Assembly (NCBI GenBank): GCA_010093485.1
Contig: MU001494.1
Coordinates: 188,758 to 252,757 of the forward strand
Direction: 5' to 3'
Origin: Karstenula rhodostoma CBS 690.94
Lineage: Eukaryota; Ascomycota; Dothideomycetes; Pleosporales; Didymosphaeriaceae
Length of the DNA stretch: 64,000 bases
Positions within the stretch are counted from its first letter, which is position 1. The number at the start of each line of letters is the position of its first letter. Positions 11,870 through 23,360 of this stretch are shown here, in pieces. Under the pieces are notes generated by a model, which ran no database searches, was not told the origin of the DNA, and was given only the letters and a program-made list of their open reading frames with translations. A program made the translations under genes and the position numbers.

Positions 11870-13134
11870 CTACCCCCTTTGGAACAGCTTGATCGAGTTA
11901 AACTCAAAGTAAGTGTTCGTGAAATCGGTTGGATGACCAGCAACCCAAGACTTGCAGTCGCTGGTGCCCGTTTTCGCCTTGCACTGCCCAGCGTAGTTTG
12001 TGTTGCTGAAATCATCGCCAGCCCAACTGCCACAGAAAGTAATGTTGATAATCTGAAACTTGTTAGGTCTCCAAATATGCAGGGAACAGCAATGCAAACA
12101 GAGAAGGAGCGGTGGGCTTGAGAAATATGATTCGACTTACGATGTAAAAATGATTGAAGGCTTTGTGAAAGTCGCAGCTCTTGGGGGTAATGTGCACCGT
12201 CGGGGCTTTAGTCCATGCATCGGGGTTGGGGTTCGCCGAGCTGAGATCAGCAGGCACTTCGGTTTTCTTGAAATGCCAGATTCGGATGCGCTCGCTTTCG
12301 ACTTGCAGCGCGACGACTCTGTACTGGTCGTTGAAAGGCTGGTTGAAAGTTCCCTCCTCGGCGTTGAAACTGCAGCCTTGCGAAGAGGGACCATCGCTTT
12401 TCCAGGTACAGTCGGTGGTCTTCTCCGGTACCAAGTTGCCTTTCTGTACGTTGATCGTGCACTTCTCGGAGGTGTAGAAGGAGTGGGTGTTGGCTGTGTG
12501 CACGTTGACGTTTTCGAGGATGTCGATCTCGGCGTAGCTGCCTTGCTGCTGTTCGCCCTGGTAAACCCAACTATCTTCTGTTAGCACAATGTAAAGCGCA
12601 TGGCCACTCCACATAGTCTTATCGCAAGTTTGGTCGTAAGTCGCTTCGCAGAAGTAGACATCGAACAGGGAAGTTCCTTACAATGCGGGCCACATTCCAC
12701 ATCCGGCCACGGGGACATGGTTGAAGTCTGCCACAAGCAAGCCGTTATCGAACCAGCCATAGCTCTGAAGCCTCAGGCTCTTGCGCCCTGAGCTGGTCGT
12801 ACTATAGGTGTTCTTGGAATCGACACCTAGGCGGACCTTGCCGTTGTTGATCTTGGCCAGGCCAGACGAAAGTGCCTCATCGATGCCTACATATTGTGTA
12901 AATCCGTTGGTGAAAGTGTCAGGAGACTGCATCGATTGCAATCAGCATCAGGCAACCAAATGGTAAGGCCCGTTACCCTATTCTGGTAGCGATGTTGTTC
13001 TTGACATAACTTACATTGACGAATGTGAAATTATCAAAGAAATGCGACGCGTTGATGTCCCACACTGGCTGATACGCTGCCAGGCTTGGGATGGCAAGCG
13101 AAGCAAGCAAAATTAGGTTGGATGTATACATCAT
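11870..13134 (-). CDS. Secreted glycoside hydrolase family 16 (beta-glucanase type)
   Basis: Extracellular concanavalin-like hydrolase acting on beta-1,3(1,4)-type glucans by family membership. Exons 13134-13015, 12926-12682, 12570-12141 and 12052-11870 give 325 aa with all phases consistent. A signal peptide (residues about 1-20) is cut near SLAA|YQP. The core reads GCGMWPAFW, then the GH16 catalytic signature AEIDILENVN (E-x-D-x-x-E) at about residues 136-141. The C-terminal strand region contains NITFCGSWAGDDF. The third exon start was chosen at 12570 because a CTAAC branch site lies just upstream and the product keeps PAFW next to the catalytic strand; 12606 would also stay in frame but inserts 12 residues. 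No GPI signal or CBM is seen. A TATATA element lies about 105 bp upstream of the start (minus strand). Confidence 0.88.
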
Positions 13135-14931
13135 TTCCTAACGACACCACGTCGACAAGAGTATGGATGGAAGAGTGGCACCTCGTTGAGTGAAGACAAC
13201 TGCTGATGGAGTGCAAAACACCAGCAACTGCCAGAGGTTATATACACTAGGCATTGCAACAGGGAGATGTGTTTACGCTTCCGTCAATGGCTTGTACGAT
13301 GAAGGATCGTGGTGGCCCACGAAGAGTGCCGTAAGCATTCGCCCGTCCCCTGATGGCTGCAGGTGCTTCCAGTCTGAGCCATCGCTTACTGGATCTCAGG
13401 CGTATTATATGATATCTAGAGCCAATACCAAGCGACAATGGATGGCTTGGATGAAGGCGTGGCCTGAGGGGTATGTCTGGTAGGCTGAAAGGGTAGCATT
13501 GCGGACTGGCCGTTAGGCTAGGCGTGTATCTAACACGCCGAAGCTTTTGTATGCCAATCATCGTACGAGTAGCAATGCATATTGTTGCCTGTTTCTTACC
13601 GATCGATTTTTGCACGCATTTCAAAAGCACTATGACCCATATATCGACAGGCCTTTGCTTCTATCTAGCTTTTTAGAAGCACTTCACGGTCCAAAACTGT
13701 CGGTGCGCTACTAAACATGTGTCTCTCACGAAGCGGTTTAGGTCCGTCCTCGCAGATCGTGATGCAATGTCTCGTTCGCTTTGATGCAGCATCGTTTAGC
13801 CTTGTAGGGCGTAGGGCTAGCTCAGCCTTAATGTAAGATGTCGCAGTGAGCACGCACAGACCGATACGGGAGATGATGCAGGTTTTTCGAAGGATTCGGT
13901 AACTGTAAAATTAATACCTGCGATGAAACGTATAGGTAAAAACAATAGTTCCTGCCAAGCATCAAATGAACACCGACACATTCGATAGAGAAATCTCTTC
14001 CATACGAAGCATTTCTTGTTAATTAGTATCGTACGAGACCATACTAGCTCCTTGTCATTGACTGTTCAAGCGCTTAGAAAACCCGGGGTAAGCGAGGACG
14101 CAGGCCGTGAACTGAACCGTCCAGCCCTATGGATCATTTAGCCGGCATACATCCTGGAAGGTCCCTCGTCAGAGTGCCACTGTAACTATAGCATCCATTG
14201 TAACTATAGCATCCACTCCCATGCGAATTGGTCGTCACCTTCTACATTGCCTCATCGTGTGGCAAGTCGGTGAAATCGTCTTGGCCGCGTTTGCGCGAGT
14301 GCGTTTTAAATTTTCGTCGGGGAATCGTCAAGCTTTCGGAGAACGCAAGGCTGGGGAACGCATATAGGTACTTAGTCCGCGGAAAGTACTCATAGGCACG
14401 ATGTCAGCTTACCACCCCTCAGCGTAGTTTTCGAGTTCTGTGGGGTCGCCTGTTTGTATCTTCTCATCTTACCTAGATGGTATCTACGCATTTATAAGCC
14501 GCTGTTAGAGCGTTCTAGATTATTATTTGCATTTCACACGATGTAAGAACTGCAAGTATGACTATGTAGCCTGTCATGAACTAACATCCAATTGTCACAT
14601 TCTTTCGCGCAGATCAGCATTGTAATCAATGGTTGACTCTTCGCGCGCTGTTGCAAGCCGCGGAAAAAGGCAGTAAAGGAACTCGATGGAGTGCCAAAAC
14701 ACAAAGATTTCAAATAGCTCAAAATTCATAGGTATTCCCCCTCAGCGGGGTTTGCCTAGACACAACATCAAAACAAACTCCAGATGCCATACAGCAGGAC
14801 GCAAAGCCTTGCAAACGAATTGGGTGCAACTTGTTGATTCTCAGTCATATCAGTTCGCACCGTCTCCAGCAGCATCGGTTTCTACCACCATCTCACACCC
14901 AGGCAACCAGGTGACTAGAACCGTTCAGTTT
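13135..14931. other. Intergenic 1.8 kb
   Basis: GH16 promoter side and the 3' side of the fasciclin gene. A 17-bp direct repeat (TGTAACTATAGCATCCA) occurs at 14181-14197 and 14199-14215. No gene, RNA or other repeat recognised. Confidence 0.5.
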
Positions 14932-16349
14932 CTATAGCAGAGCCGCAGCCGCGCCGATCGCAACTGGCAAGGCCATGGCAGCGACAGGGAACAGTCCATT
15001 ACCGGCACCAGGGAATTCCTGCTGTTGTCCCGTTGGGGTTGGGGTTGGCTGGCCTGATCCCGTCCCAGTAGCAGCACCCGTAGTAGCAGCACCAGATGTG
15101 GGAGTAGGAACAGCAATCATAGTCTGAAGCAGCGTAGGCGTCCTCGTGTAGGCCTCCTGGTCGCCCTCGAACGCGATGCTCGTGAAGGGAAGCTCGGAAG
15201 GCGCAATCGCGGACGCGCTGGGGAAGGCGATGCGTTCAGATGCGGGTGCTGCAGGCTTCAAAGAGGCGCGGTCGAACCCCCCGGGGCTCAATACGCTGTG
15301 GAATGTTAGTGGGGAAGTTTAAAAATATGAGTAATGCCAGACTTACGCGTCGATCTCGTGGGCAATACCGTTGTACAGGATCGAGTTGGCGAATGTGATC
15401 TTCGCGTTGTTGACCCAGGCCGAACCGTCTGGCAGAACAGTGAAAGTCAAATTGTCGCCCTGCAGCGAAGGAACCGTGACGTTGCCCAGGGATGGCGAGA
15501 AGATGACGTTGTTGGGGATGACGTGGTACTTGAGCACCTCTCGTAAGGTTTTCTTGTTTGCGGTCTTGAGCACCGAGCCGATGGCGTAGAATGCTTCGTT
15601 TCTGGGAATGAAGATGGTGAAGTCAGAGACGTTCAGGCCTTTGTCATCCGCGCCGGTCAAGCCAATATCGATGCCGAGGTCCGCAGCTTCGAGAGCACCG
15701 TTCATGGCCACGTAGCCAGCTCGGTAGGTGTAGAGTTGGAGGGGCGGGCCGAATGAGAGTACTGTGTTGATCTTGTGGATGGTGATGCCATCGCCCAATT
15801 TGATATCCTATTCGACCAATCAGCAAACTGTATGAGATGAAATTTCACGGAAAAAGAATTAGTACTCACAGCTTGGGTAACCGTTGAGATGGTCTGCTCT
15901 CCGGACAGAATGCACACACTGTCTCCGTTCTTCACAAGTCCGTTATATTGGCCACCAGTGAAATTTGAAAATGGCTGTCGGGGAATGATGTACGAGCTGT
16001 TGAGTAGTGTCTGCGCAAACGTGGGAACGTCGGTGATAACATCTGAAGGATAGACGCCCTTGAAAACGTGGTTCGCGAGCAAAGCTCCAATAGCAATGGT
16101 GTCGTTTTTCTGCTCGATAGCCTCGCCTTCCGGGACATTCCGCGGTACTGCGTCGAAAGCTGCATTTGTTGGTGCCACGATCGTGATATTGGAAGCAGCG
16201 GCGAGTGTGTCCGCAAGTCCAGGCACAAGGCTAACCAGTTCAAGCAACGTGCTCAGGTCCTCTTGAGAAGCGAGAAGTCCGGCGAGATCTCCTTGAGCCA
16301 GGCAGGAGCCGGCGGCCATCAAGGCATAGGACCAAAGGGAGGATCGCAT
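14932..16349 (-). CDS. Fasciclin (FAS1) domain surface protein, GPI-type
   Basis: Cell-surface adhesion-type protein. Exons 16349-15870, 15807-15347 and 15295-14932 give 434 aa. A signal peptide (MRSSLWSYALMAAGSCLA) is followed by a first FAS1 domain (about residues 20-165; motif NITIVAPTNAAFDAV) and a second (about 175-320; motif FTIFIPRNEAFYAI, then LKYHVIPNNV). A Ser/Thr/Pro/Gly-rich stalk follows, ending in a hydrophobic tail (FPVAAMALPVAIGAAAALL) of the kind that directs GPI attachment. The frame extends upstream of the chosen Met to 16472, but the Met at 16349 begins the signal peptide. A TATA-like element lies about 130 bp upstream. Introns have standard GTGAGT/GTAAGT donors and CTGAT/CTAAC branch sites. 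Confidence 0.88.
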
Positions 16350-17092
16350 TTTGGAGATTTCTTGATGCGCTGGGACGGATGTGGAGAAAGAAAATGCCGA
16401 GGAAGCCTTGAGCGGATAGAGGGTGAAGCTGGTGGTGTGTTGTTGATGTATCTCATTGTTGAGTCCCGCCACGCTCTTTATACATTATCAGATACCTTCA
16501 GACCCAAGCGTACCATGGTCTCGGCCAGTCATTCACCCGTTCCCACTCATTCATGTCGCTCAAGATCGCGGCTCAAGATCGATGGTAGACCAACTGATCG
16601 TACATGCACAGCTAGAGCATGTTGCTCCGCCATGCTTACCGGTGAGCGGGATCCGCATGTTCAGGCTTCGCTTAGACAATGACTACGATATGAGTAAAAC
16701 GCTGGCTACTTTGGTACTTCGCCCCGGAGTAAGTTGGTGGACTATGACCCAAAACACCTTGTGTAGTGCTCGGATCGTCTACATCACTGTGCCCAGCCAT
16801 CGCCTAGTCGTGAACACCAATCAACTGCGCCCATTGATACGCGTGAGATACGGTGAAATCTGGCCGACCCCACTTCACTTTACGCACGACTCGGGAACGG
16901 CCAAAACTTACCGACAAGTTGTACGCGTTGCATGCGAGTTTGGCTGCATGACGAGTCTAATGTATGAGATTCAACATGTGCTCCGTTTCTTGTGTTCGCT
17001 TTCTTGTGTACGCGATGTTATTTAGCTTGCCATTTCCTGTTTTCCAGCCATGCCAACATTCCATGTTCAATACCAGCGTCCTTTCTACAATA
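16350..17092. other. Intergenic
   Basis: Promoter of the fasciclin gene and 3' flank of the Zn2Cys6 gene. No further feature recognised. Confidence 0.5.
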
Positions 17093-18733
17093 CTAACTCG
17101 CAATATTCGATTCATACCGCTGCAGAATGGCAGTGTAATCGCTGTACCACTGCTCGAGCCAGCTTGTCGCGTCTATCAGCCGAGTTGTATAGCAACTAAA
17201 TGTAGGATCCACCACCCTCATCGAAGCTGACAAATGCCGGAGCTTCAAGCCACACGCCTCAATATGGAAGGAATCTCTCGCAAGACATTGTCCATAGGTG
17301 TTTGCGGGATCAGTGGCTGAAACCATGGCAGTGACCAGCACGTAGAGCGAATAGAGCACCAAGGGTGTAAAAGAGAAGGACGGAAGGTTGACCACCAGCG
17401 AAGGATCCATTTCCGCGACTGTGTTAATCACGCCATGGCAGTTCTGTACAAGGGCTTCGAGCGCCAATTTGAGATGGAACGTAATGTTGGCGGGTTTCGG
17501 GAAGTCTTTGATGGAAATGCGTCCTGGGAGAAACGGTGCGACAAATGCGGCCTTGTTTGTGGGCGTGTGGAGTATGGGCTCAAATATGAAGATCAGGGCG
17601 ACATGGTACCATACTTTGAGCGTCTGAGATGAGGACAGACCGGGTGGTATCTGGGCTGCCCATGCATCTACTCTGTTTTTCAGAGTATCCATTGCAGCGT
17701 AAGTGGCATAATCGCTGCCGTCTAGAAACATAGCTATCTGGCATAGGAAAAGCTGATCGTGGATATCTTGAATCAACTGGACGATGCGGACGAGCTGGCA
17801 AAGAAAGACGTCGGACGGTTCTCCTATGCTCTCCAGGACTGCAAGACATTCTTGGTGGTGAGCATTCCAGGGAATTGTATTAGGTCGTCGGAGACTGAGG
17901 GAGCATGATGCAAGTGCCACAAAACAGGCTAGCCAGGTACGCCGTGCTCCAGATGATGTTGGATCCTCGTGTTGACCAAAGAACGCCACCGGAGAAGGTT
18001 GTAGCGAGGGTCCAGCGATTCCGATATCGATGGCCATATCGGCAGCCAGTTGTATGAGCTGATAGCAACTTCCCTGGTCCCCTTTCCGCGTGGTTTTGTT
18101 CCAGAACGCAGCGACTAGTAGCGCCTGCACGAGCTCGAGTGATCTCTGCCCTCTGCCAATGACCTCCTCGCCAAGAATGTGTACAGTGTGTCGCACAAGC
18201 TCATCATGCACCTCGAGCTCGGTGCCTTGAGCATTGTGCGTGACAGTATACACCAGCACCGAGAGCAGTAGAATCGGGGATTTTTGGCGTATCAGGTCTA
18301 GGTCCGTAGTTATGCGGATCACAGGCCACACTGTCCCTGCCCGTTGTGTGAAGAGCTGGAGTAAGTCTTGTTGTCTTCCAAGCGGAATGCGGACGTCCAG
18401 AAAGGACAAGATGTATCCATTGTGGTCTTCCAGTGGGCTTGCTGGTGAGCGACTTGGCGTCGTGTTGATGCTGTGGTCCCGCAGCGTCCTCGTGAGTTGC
18501 TCGACCTGCGCTTCAAGCTCACTGATGCGATCCCGTTGTAGACGTGGCGCCGACGGCACGCATTCTATGGCGTTGCGGCTGCACCGCTCGCATGCTGCTC
18601 CTGCAGGGGAGGTGCTTAGATCGCATTTGATCTTTAAACGATGGCATTCTTCACAAGCACGAGACCGCTTTTTCATCCTTACTCCTTCGCGCGTAGGAAA
18701 AGATGCTGTGGCAGACTGTTGTCTATGCAACAT
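17093..18733 (-). CDS. Zn2Cys6 transcription factor
   Basis: Nuclear DNA-binding regulator, target unknown. Single exon, 546 aa. The binuclear zinc cluster is complete: Cys 27, 30, 37, 48, 51 and 58 (CEECHRLKIKC, then CERCSRNAIEC), preceded by basic residues. A short coiled coil follows (ISELEAQVEQLTRTLRD, about residues 68-86), the usual dimerisation element. A helical middle region (about 110-480) has the character of the fungal regulatory domain (RRTWLACFVALASCSLSLRR). The 11-nt spacing inside the cluster and the length are ordinary. The neighbouring fasciclin and GH16 genes lie on the same strand, but nothing in the sequence proves co-regulation. Confidence 0.88.
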   Translation of the reverse strand: MLHRQQSATASFPTREGVRMKKRSRACEECHRLKIKCDLSTSPAGAACERCSRNAIECVPSAPRLQRDRISELEAQVEQLTRTLRDHSINTTPSRSPASPLEDHNGYILSFLDVRIPLGRQQDLLQLFTQRAGTVWPVIRITTDLDLIRQKSPILLLSVLVYTVTHNAQGTELEVHDELVRHTVHILGEEVIGRGQRSLELVQALLVAAFWNKTTRKGDQGSCYQLIQLAADMAIDIGIAGPSLQPSPVAFFGQHEDPTSSGARRTWLACFVALASCSLSLRRPNTIPWNAHHQECLAVLESIGEPSDVFLCQLVRIVQLIQDIHDQLFLCQIAMFLDGSDYATYAAMDTLKNRVDAWAAQIPPGLSSSQTLKVWYHVALIFIFEPILHTPTNKAAFVAPFLPGRISIKDFPKPANITFHLKLALEALVQNCHGVINTVAEMDPSLVVNLPSFSFTPLVLYSLYVLVTAMVSATDPANTYGQCLARDSFHIEACGLKLRHLSASMRVVDPTFSCYTTRLIDATSWLEQWYSDYTAILQRYESNIAS

Positions 18734-19389
18734 CTCTTTGATGTCGCGCGAAGAGTGCGCGCGTCGACGTCAAGACACGCTCGTTTAGGAAACAAACGAG
18801 GCTGTGCGGTTCCATGTCTGCAATGCATGGGTCGATACCTTGGAGACTTGGCAGATGCACGTCTCAGGCATGAACCGACACTGAGAGCGTGCTAGCTGTG
18901 CAAGCTATCGTCAAGTGTCTGGGGAATTCATCCGTGGGCGGAAGTTAACGGGACTGATCCCTAGTAGACGGATGCCCCTCCTCCTTGGCGTCATAGGGAG
19001 CAGGCTCGACTTACCATCAACACCATGCCTACCGGCAAGCACGCAATCGTCAATGTGTACCCGAACTTAGTGACCATTCCAAATTCATGCACTGAAACAT
19101 ACCTAGGGAGATTTTCCGGTCTACAGCGGTGAAGCATTGAGCGAAAAACCAACCCATACCAACCAGGAACGAGCATCCGAGCATCCACCTAAACGGCATA
19201 GAAAGTTGTGAGTCAGTTCTTACATTCCTGGGCCCTCCATCGACATCCCGACTCTTACATGACGAATAGAAAGAATCAACAAACCGTCGAAATCTCCTTC
19301 TATCCAGGAACGGCTTTCACATACCAATCCATTCGTCCTCATAACGCCGCAAAGAACCCCTACCACCCCCAGAAAAAGCACACCCCAAA
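18734..19389. other. Intergenic, divergent promoters
   Basis: Shared upstream region of the Zn2Cys6 and glyoxalase-like genes. Only short unsupported frames. Confidence 0.45.
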
Positions 19390-20403
19390 ATGCCACCAAA
19401 CGACCCCAAAAATGCCCTTGACCATCTCATCCTCTTCCTCCCCGCCGACCCAGCAACCAACCTACCCAAAGTCCCCTCCTTCATCAGCGATAACTTCACC
19501 CTCACACCCGGCGGAACCCATGCCGATGGCTTGACTTCGAGTACGCATTCTACCCACTTTCTTACGCATCATCTATAACCCACCCCCCACAGAGTGTGCC
19601 TTGCCCGAAAACAAATAAATGCCAGACCACTTTCCCACATATCAAACCACCTCCCCACCCCCCAAAAAGCCCCCCGGCCCCCACTAACACCCCCAGACAC
19701 CCTCCTCCTCCTCCCCGACGGCGCCTACATCGAACTAATCTCCTTCCTCCCCTCTGCCGCCCCCTCCTCCCTCTCCACCCACTGGTGGTCCCACCACGCC
19801 ACCACCCCAGGCTGGGCAGATTGGTGTCTAACCAACGCCCTGGCGCCCTCCACCTTCCACCCGCTCGTCCAAGCCACCCACTCGGAGCCCCGCCACGGCG
19901 GCAGAAAGAGAGCCGACGGCGTCGACGTGAAATGGGCCGTTACCTTCCCGCGAGGCCCCCGCGGAAAGACGCCCTTCTTCTGCCACGATGTTACGCCCCG
20001 CGAGGTGCGCGTGCCGCTGGGGGAGGCGCGGACCACACATCCTTCGGGCGTTGTGGGGGTCGTGTCGCTTACGGTTATGGTGGATTCGTCTGCTGCTCTG
20101 GATGCTACCCGCGCTGCCTATGCTACGCTTCTTACTGACCTCGCTCATGCCGATACCACGCACTCGTGCTTCGGCACGCAGCGCGTCGTTCCCGTCCCCG
20201 AGCTTTCCGAAGGCGCAAAGGTCAAATTGGTGCTCCCGAGGGACGACGCGGACAGGGAGAAAGTTCGCGAGCGCGGGTTCTGGTACGGGGACGTGGTGCT
20301 GGCGGCGCCGGCGCGGGAGGGGAAGCCGGCTGGGACAAAGGAGAGGCTTGATGGGGGCGGGGGTGGGGAGGATTTGCAGGGGCTGTGGATAGCGTATGTG
20401 TGA
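19390..20403 (+). CDS. Glyoxalase-like domain protein
   Basis: Cytosolic protein of the Glyoxalase_3 type (PF13468-like VOC fold); enzymatic activity not established. Exons 19390-19540 and 19697-20403 (intron 156 nt, donor GTACGC, branch CACTAACAC, acceptor CCCCAG) give 285 aa. The splice rebuilds the family motif GGTHADGLTSNTLLLLPDG followed by AYIELISF. The N-terminus NALDHLILFLP is the first VOC strand with its metal-site His. The centre contains HWWSHHATTPGWADWCL. Strong C-rich third positions support coding. A read-through frame from 19594 misses the first 50 residues, so the spliced model is preferred. Confidence 0.85.
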
Positions 20404-20961
20404 TGCAGAAGACGTCCGACTGGTAGTGTTAACGGGTGTGACACATACAATCACGGATGAGGCAGATATTCGAAATGGTTGATCAGCTTGTTCAGTGAAG
20501 CGTTCCTGGATAATCTAGGTATGTCATGTGCCAGATCCACCGCAGTGTCAGTGTGCCATTTCCTCTCTGTCCATGTGTGCATCCTCCGGGGGGAAACGCC
20601 CAAAAAAAGACTGAACCAATGGTCTTACCTTTGACGTATGTTGGTGAAGTTGGAGTGTGTAAAAACACTTGGGTATAATGCGCCGTTCCTATAGTGGAAG
20701 CGCAAGCTTAGTGGTGACGGCTCTTAGCGGAGGTTGAGCGTGAAAGCCATACCGATGCAATTCCATAACGCCGATATGCAAAATCGTGATGAGCCGACAG
20801 TGATGCAGTCAGTGAGAGTGCGGGCGAAGTGTGCAAGACTCTGGAAAAGATTAGTGCACGTCTATCGTCGGAGGCCGATACGGACCGCCTCAGTAACGGA
20901 AGGTTCTCTTTGAGCGAGGGGGCCTCTCTGGGTGAGAGGGCTTCGCAGCTGGGCGGGATGC
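20404..20961. other. Intergenic, convergent 3' ends
   Basis: Between the glyoxalase-like gene and the SPF30-like gene. Nothing recognised beyond short chance frames. Confidence 0.5.
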
Positions 20962-21998
20962 CTAATCCTGCTCTCTGTCCGCCTCCGCCGCAGCCTTGTT
21001 ATCGTATCGAACACGCTTGGAAGTTTCTGTCATGCCGCTGCCAGATCCCGTGAAGCCGACTTTCGCAAGTCAGTAGATATCAACAAAACCTTTGACCAAT
21101 GAACCTCACCTCTGCTGTTCACGTTGGTTCCAGTGCGGAACATGGAGTCCTTCTGCGAGATCTTCTTTCCGACGCCCTTGCTGTTCCAGTTCTTCCAGTT
21201 GTTTACTTTCTGCTCGAGCTGCTTTTTATTGGGTATCTTGCGCTTCTTGGGCTCGGCATCGTCGCCTGGCGTATCTTGCTTCGTCTTCTGCGTGTTGGGG
21301 TTGACACTGGCGGGGCCGGAGATGACATGCGGTGTAGACGTGACGGGAGAAGGAGCAGCAGCCAGAGCCGGAGCAGACCCAGGGTCAGGATCCCGCTTCC
21401 GCTTGCTCTGGATCGGGCGAATAGCATCGCGATCGACTGTTGCGTCCTCGTTGTACTCGACATAGTTAATTTTGTACTTGGGCGCAGATGAAGAGCCGAG
21501 AATGGTCATGATCTTAGCTTTGTACCAGAGGCCGTCGAAGAACCGCGCCTCAATTACATCACCGGTGCTGTACACCACAGCCTTTGCTGGCTCGACCTTC
21601 TCCAGGGTCTTCTTGAGGAGCGGATGCTGCTCGGGGTCGTACTTGCGCTCTGGGCCAGCACTGTCTTTGGGGAGCTGAGCCTCAAGTGCCTTCAGCTGCT
21701 CGCGAAGGGGCTCCAGTTTGGCCTCTTCTTGCGACATGGCCTCGCGGATTTCTGCAACCATGGCGGCAACATCTTCGTTGTTCGGGTCCGCCTCGAGGAT
21801 CTTCTGGACCTGGTCATACTGTTGCAGTGTTAGCAAGAGCGGAACAGCAGCATGTGACTAGATTGACTGCAAAGCACAGTAACAGAGTGGTATACAACAT
21901 ACCTGGGCTGCCCACTCGGCATGGCTTGCTTCCTGCTTCTCCAGAGCCTGCTTGGCGTACCAGATGTCATTCTTCAGTTTCTGCAAGTCTTGCGCCAT
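20962..21998 (-). CDS. spf30: SPF30/SMNDC1-like Tudor splicing factor
   Basis: Nuclear pre-mRNA splicing factor that binds symmetric dimethylarginine through a Tudor domain. Exons 21998-21903, 21818-21110 and 21059-20962 give 300 aa. The N-terminal coiled region starts MAQDLQKLKNDIWYAKQALE. The Tudor domain is at about residues 110-165 (GDVIEARFFDGLWYKAKI, then INYVEYNEDATV). A basic linker with a nuclear-localisation-like run (PKKRKIPNKK) follows, then the family C-terminal box DSMFRTGTNVNSR|VGFTGSGSG, which is restored only when the 50-nt last intron is removed. The intron has a CTGAC branch site. An alternative name such as SGF29 is less likely because there is one Tudor domain and the SPF30 C-terminal box. 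Confidence 0.85.
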
Positions 21999-23360
21999 GG
22001 CGATGTGATGCCTTCAGTGCGGCAGGCGAGCGGCGGGGGAGATGGAAGATTGAGCGCGTTCAGACGTTGTAGCGTACCTCGCGACTCGGCAGGCAATGAC
22101 GCCGGCGTGGAGGCGGCAAGGGCAGGCGCTAGCAAGGTCACGTGGATCTCTGGCGCCACGGGCACGGGCACCTCTTTGAAGTCTCCACTCTGGACGTGTT
22201 GACCGGCGATACAGCATTAAGTTGATTAAACTTGTATAGTAGCCTGAGTTACTCTAGGACTAACTGTTTTATATCTATCAGCGAAGGCCTCGGCTTATAT
22301 CCGGTCTTCGTGTACATATTGAAAGTAGTCCTACTCTGTCGATCGGTCGGAGTCTGGCGACGGGCTATCGCGCTGAGGCTCTGCCATCCCACGTCCCCGC
22401 GGTGGGCCGCCGTGGAGCAATGAGCGGCATGGCCTGGCGACTGCCGCGCTTCCCATCAGGCGACCGAGGCAGCACCCGGTGCCTGGTGGGAGTTCTGGGC
22501 AGTGCCTGATCTTCGAACATGGGGTTTGCGGTTTCTACGTGATTCTTACGGGTGCTCTCCTACTCCAGGCGCATCTTACTACCCCGCCATGCCTCTTTCG
22601 GGCACTCGCCGCTTTTGCGCCTTGATTGATAAGCCATGCAAAGAAAGAGTCACTGCGACCATCCGCCTCACCAGCGCGTTTTGCCCGCGCTTTGCCCCTC
22701 GGACTGCTCCCCGGCTGCAGCACCATCCTATCACCACCCTGCCACTCCGCCCTTTTGCCCGCCGCTGCTTTTGCGTCTTGCGTGCACCCCGGCCTGGACG
22801 CCTACGTCTGTCCCAGATCCGCAGGTCACCTGTTAGCCCGGATACCCAAGCAGGCTACGTATGGGCATTTTGCACGCCCTCTGATCGTGCCTCCTACAAC
22901 TGCCTGCCTGAGACCGGTGACTTTTTGTGTCTACGTCAGAGAAGAGTCGAGAATTGCCCGCTCCGCGCACGCGGTCTCGCTTGCACGCAGCACCAGGTAC
23001 GCTCAGCCCTACACTCACCAGACCGCCTGCTCGTCCGCTTTGATCCGGCTCGACACTTTGCGCCTCGCTGTTCCTTCCCTCGTCGCGCAGCCCGTCATAA
23101 CCACCGCACCACTCGATCCTTGCTGTATGCGCCCAAACTCCACCGGCAGGTGGCGATTTCGGCGGCTGGTAGTCAGATTGCCGTCTGCTAATCGCACATC
23201 CAGACCTCCCTCGCCCCTCCCCGCACCCCCCAAGACCGCGCCGACCCTGACATCCTTCACAAGGCGGCCGTTGACAAGCTCACCCGTCGCGTGTCCCCAC
23301 TGACCGCAATCGCCACAATCTGTCTTTGTCCTGGAACGTTGACCCCGCCTCGACATCGCC
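21999..23360. other. Divergent promoter region of spf30 and yap1
   Basis: 1.36 kb between two divergent start codons. The half next to yap1 (about 22640-23350) is C-rich with many CGC/CCC runs, consistent with a long 5' leader that contains several upstream ATGs. Long frames here (for example 22502-23303) overlap in different phases and show no domain, so they are not called. Confidence 0.45.

Noticed and set aside
12571..12606. Alternative GH16 exon 3 starting at 12606.
   Set aside because: It stays in frame but uses a weak acceptor (GTGGAG) and inserts residues before the catalytic strand; the 12570 acceptor has a CTAAC branch site at the right distance.
22502..23303. Long frames upstream of yap1.
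   Set aside because: Composition-driven frames in a C-rich leader without recognisable protein features.
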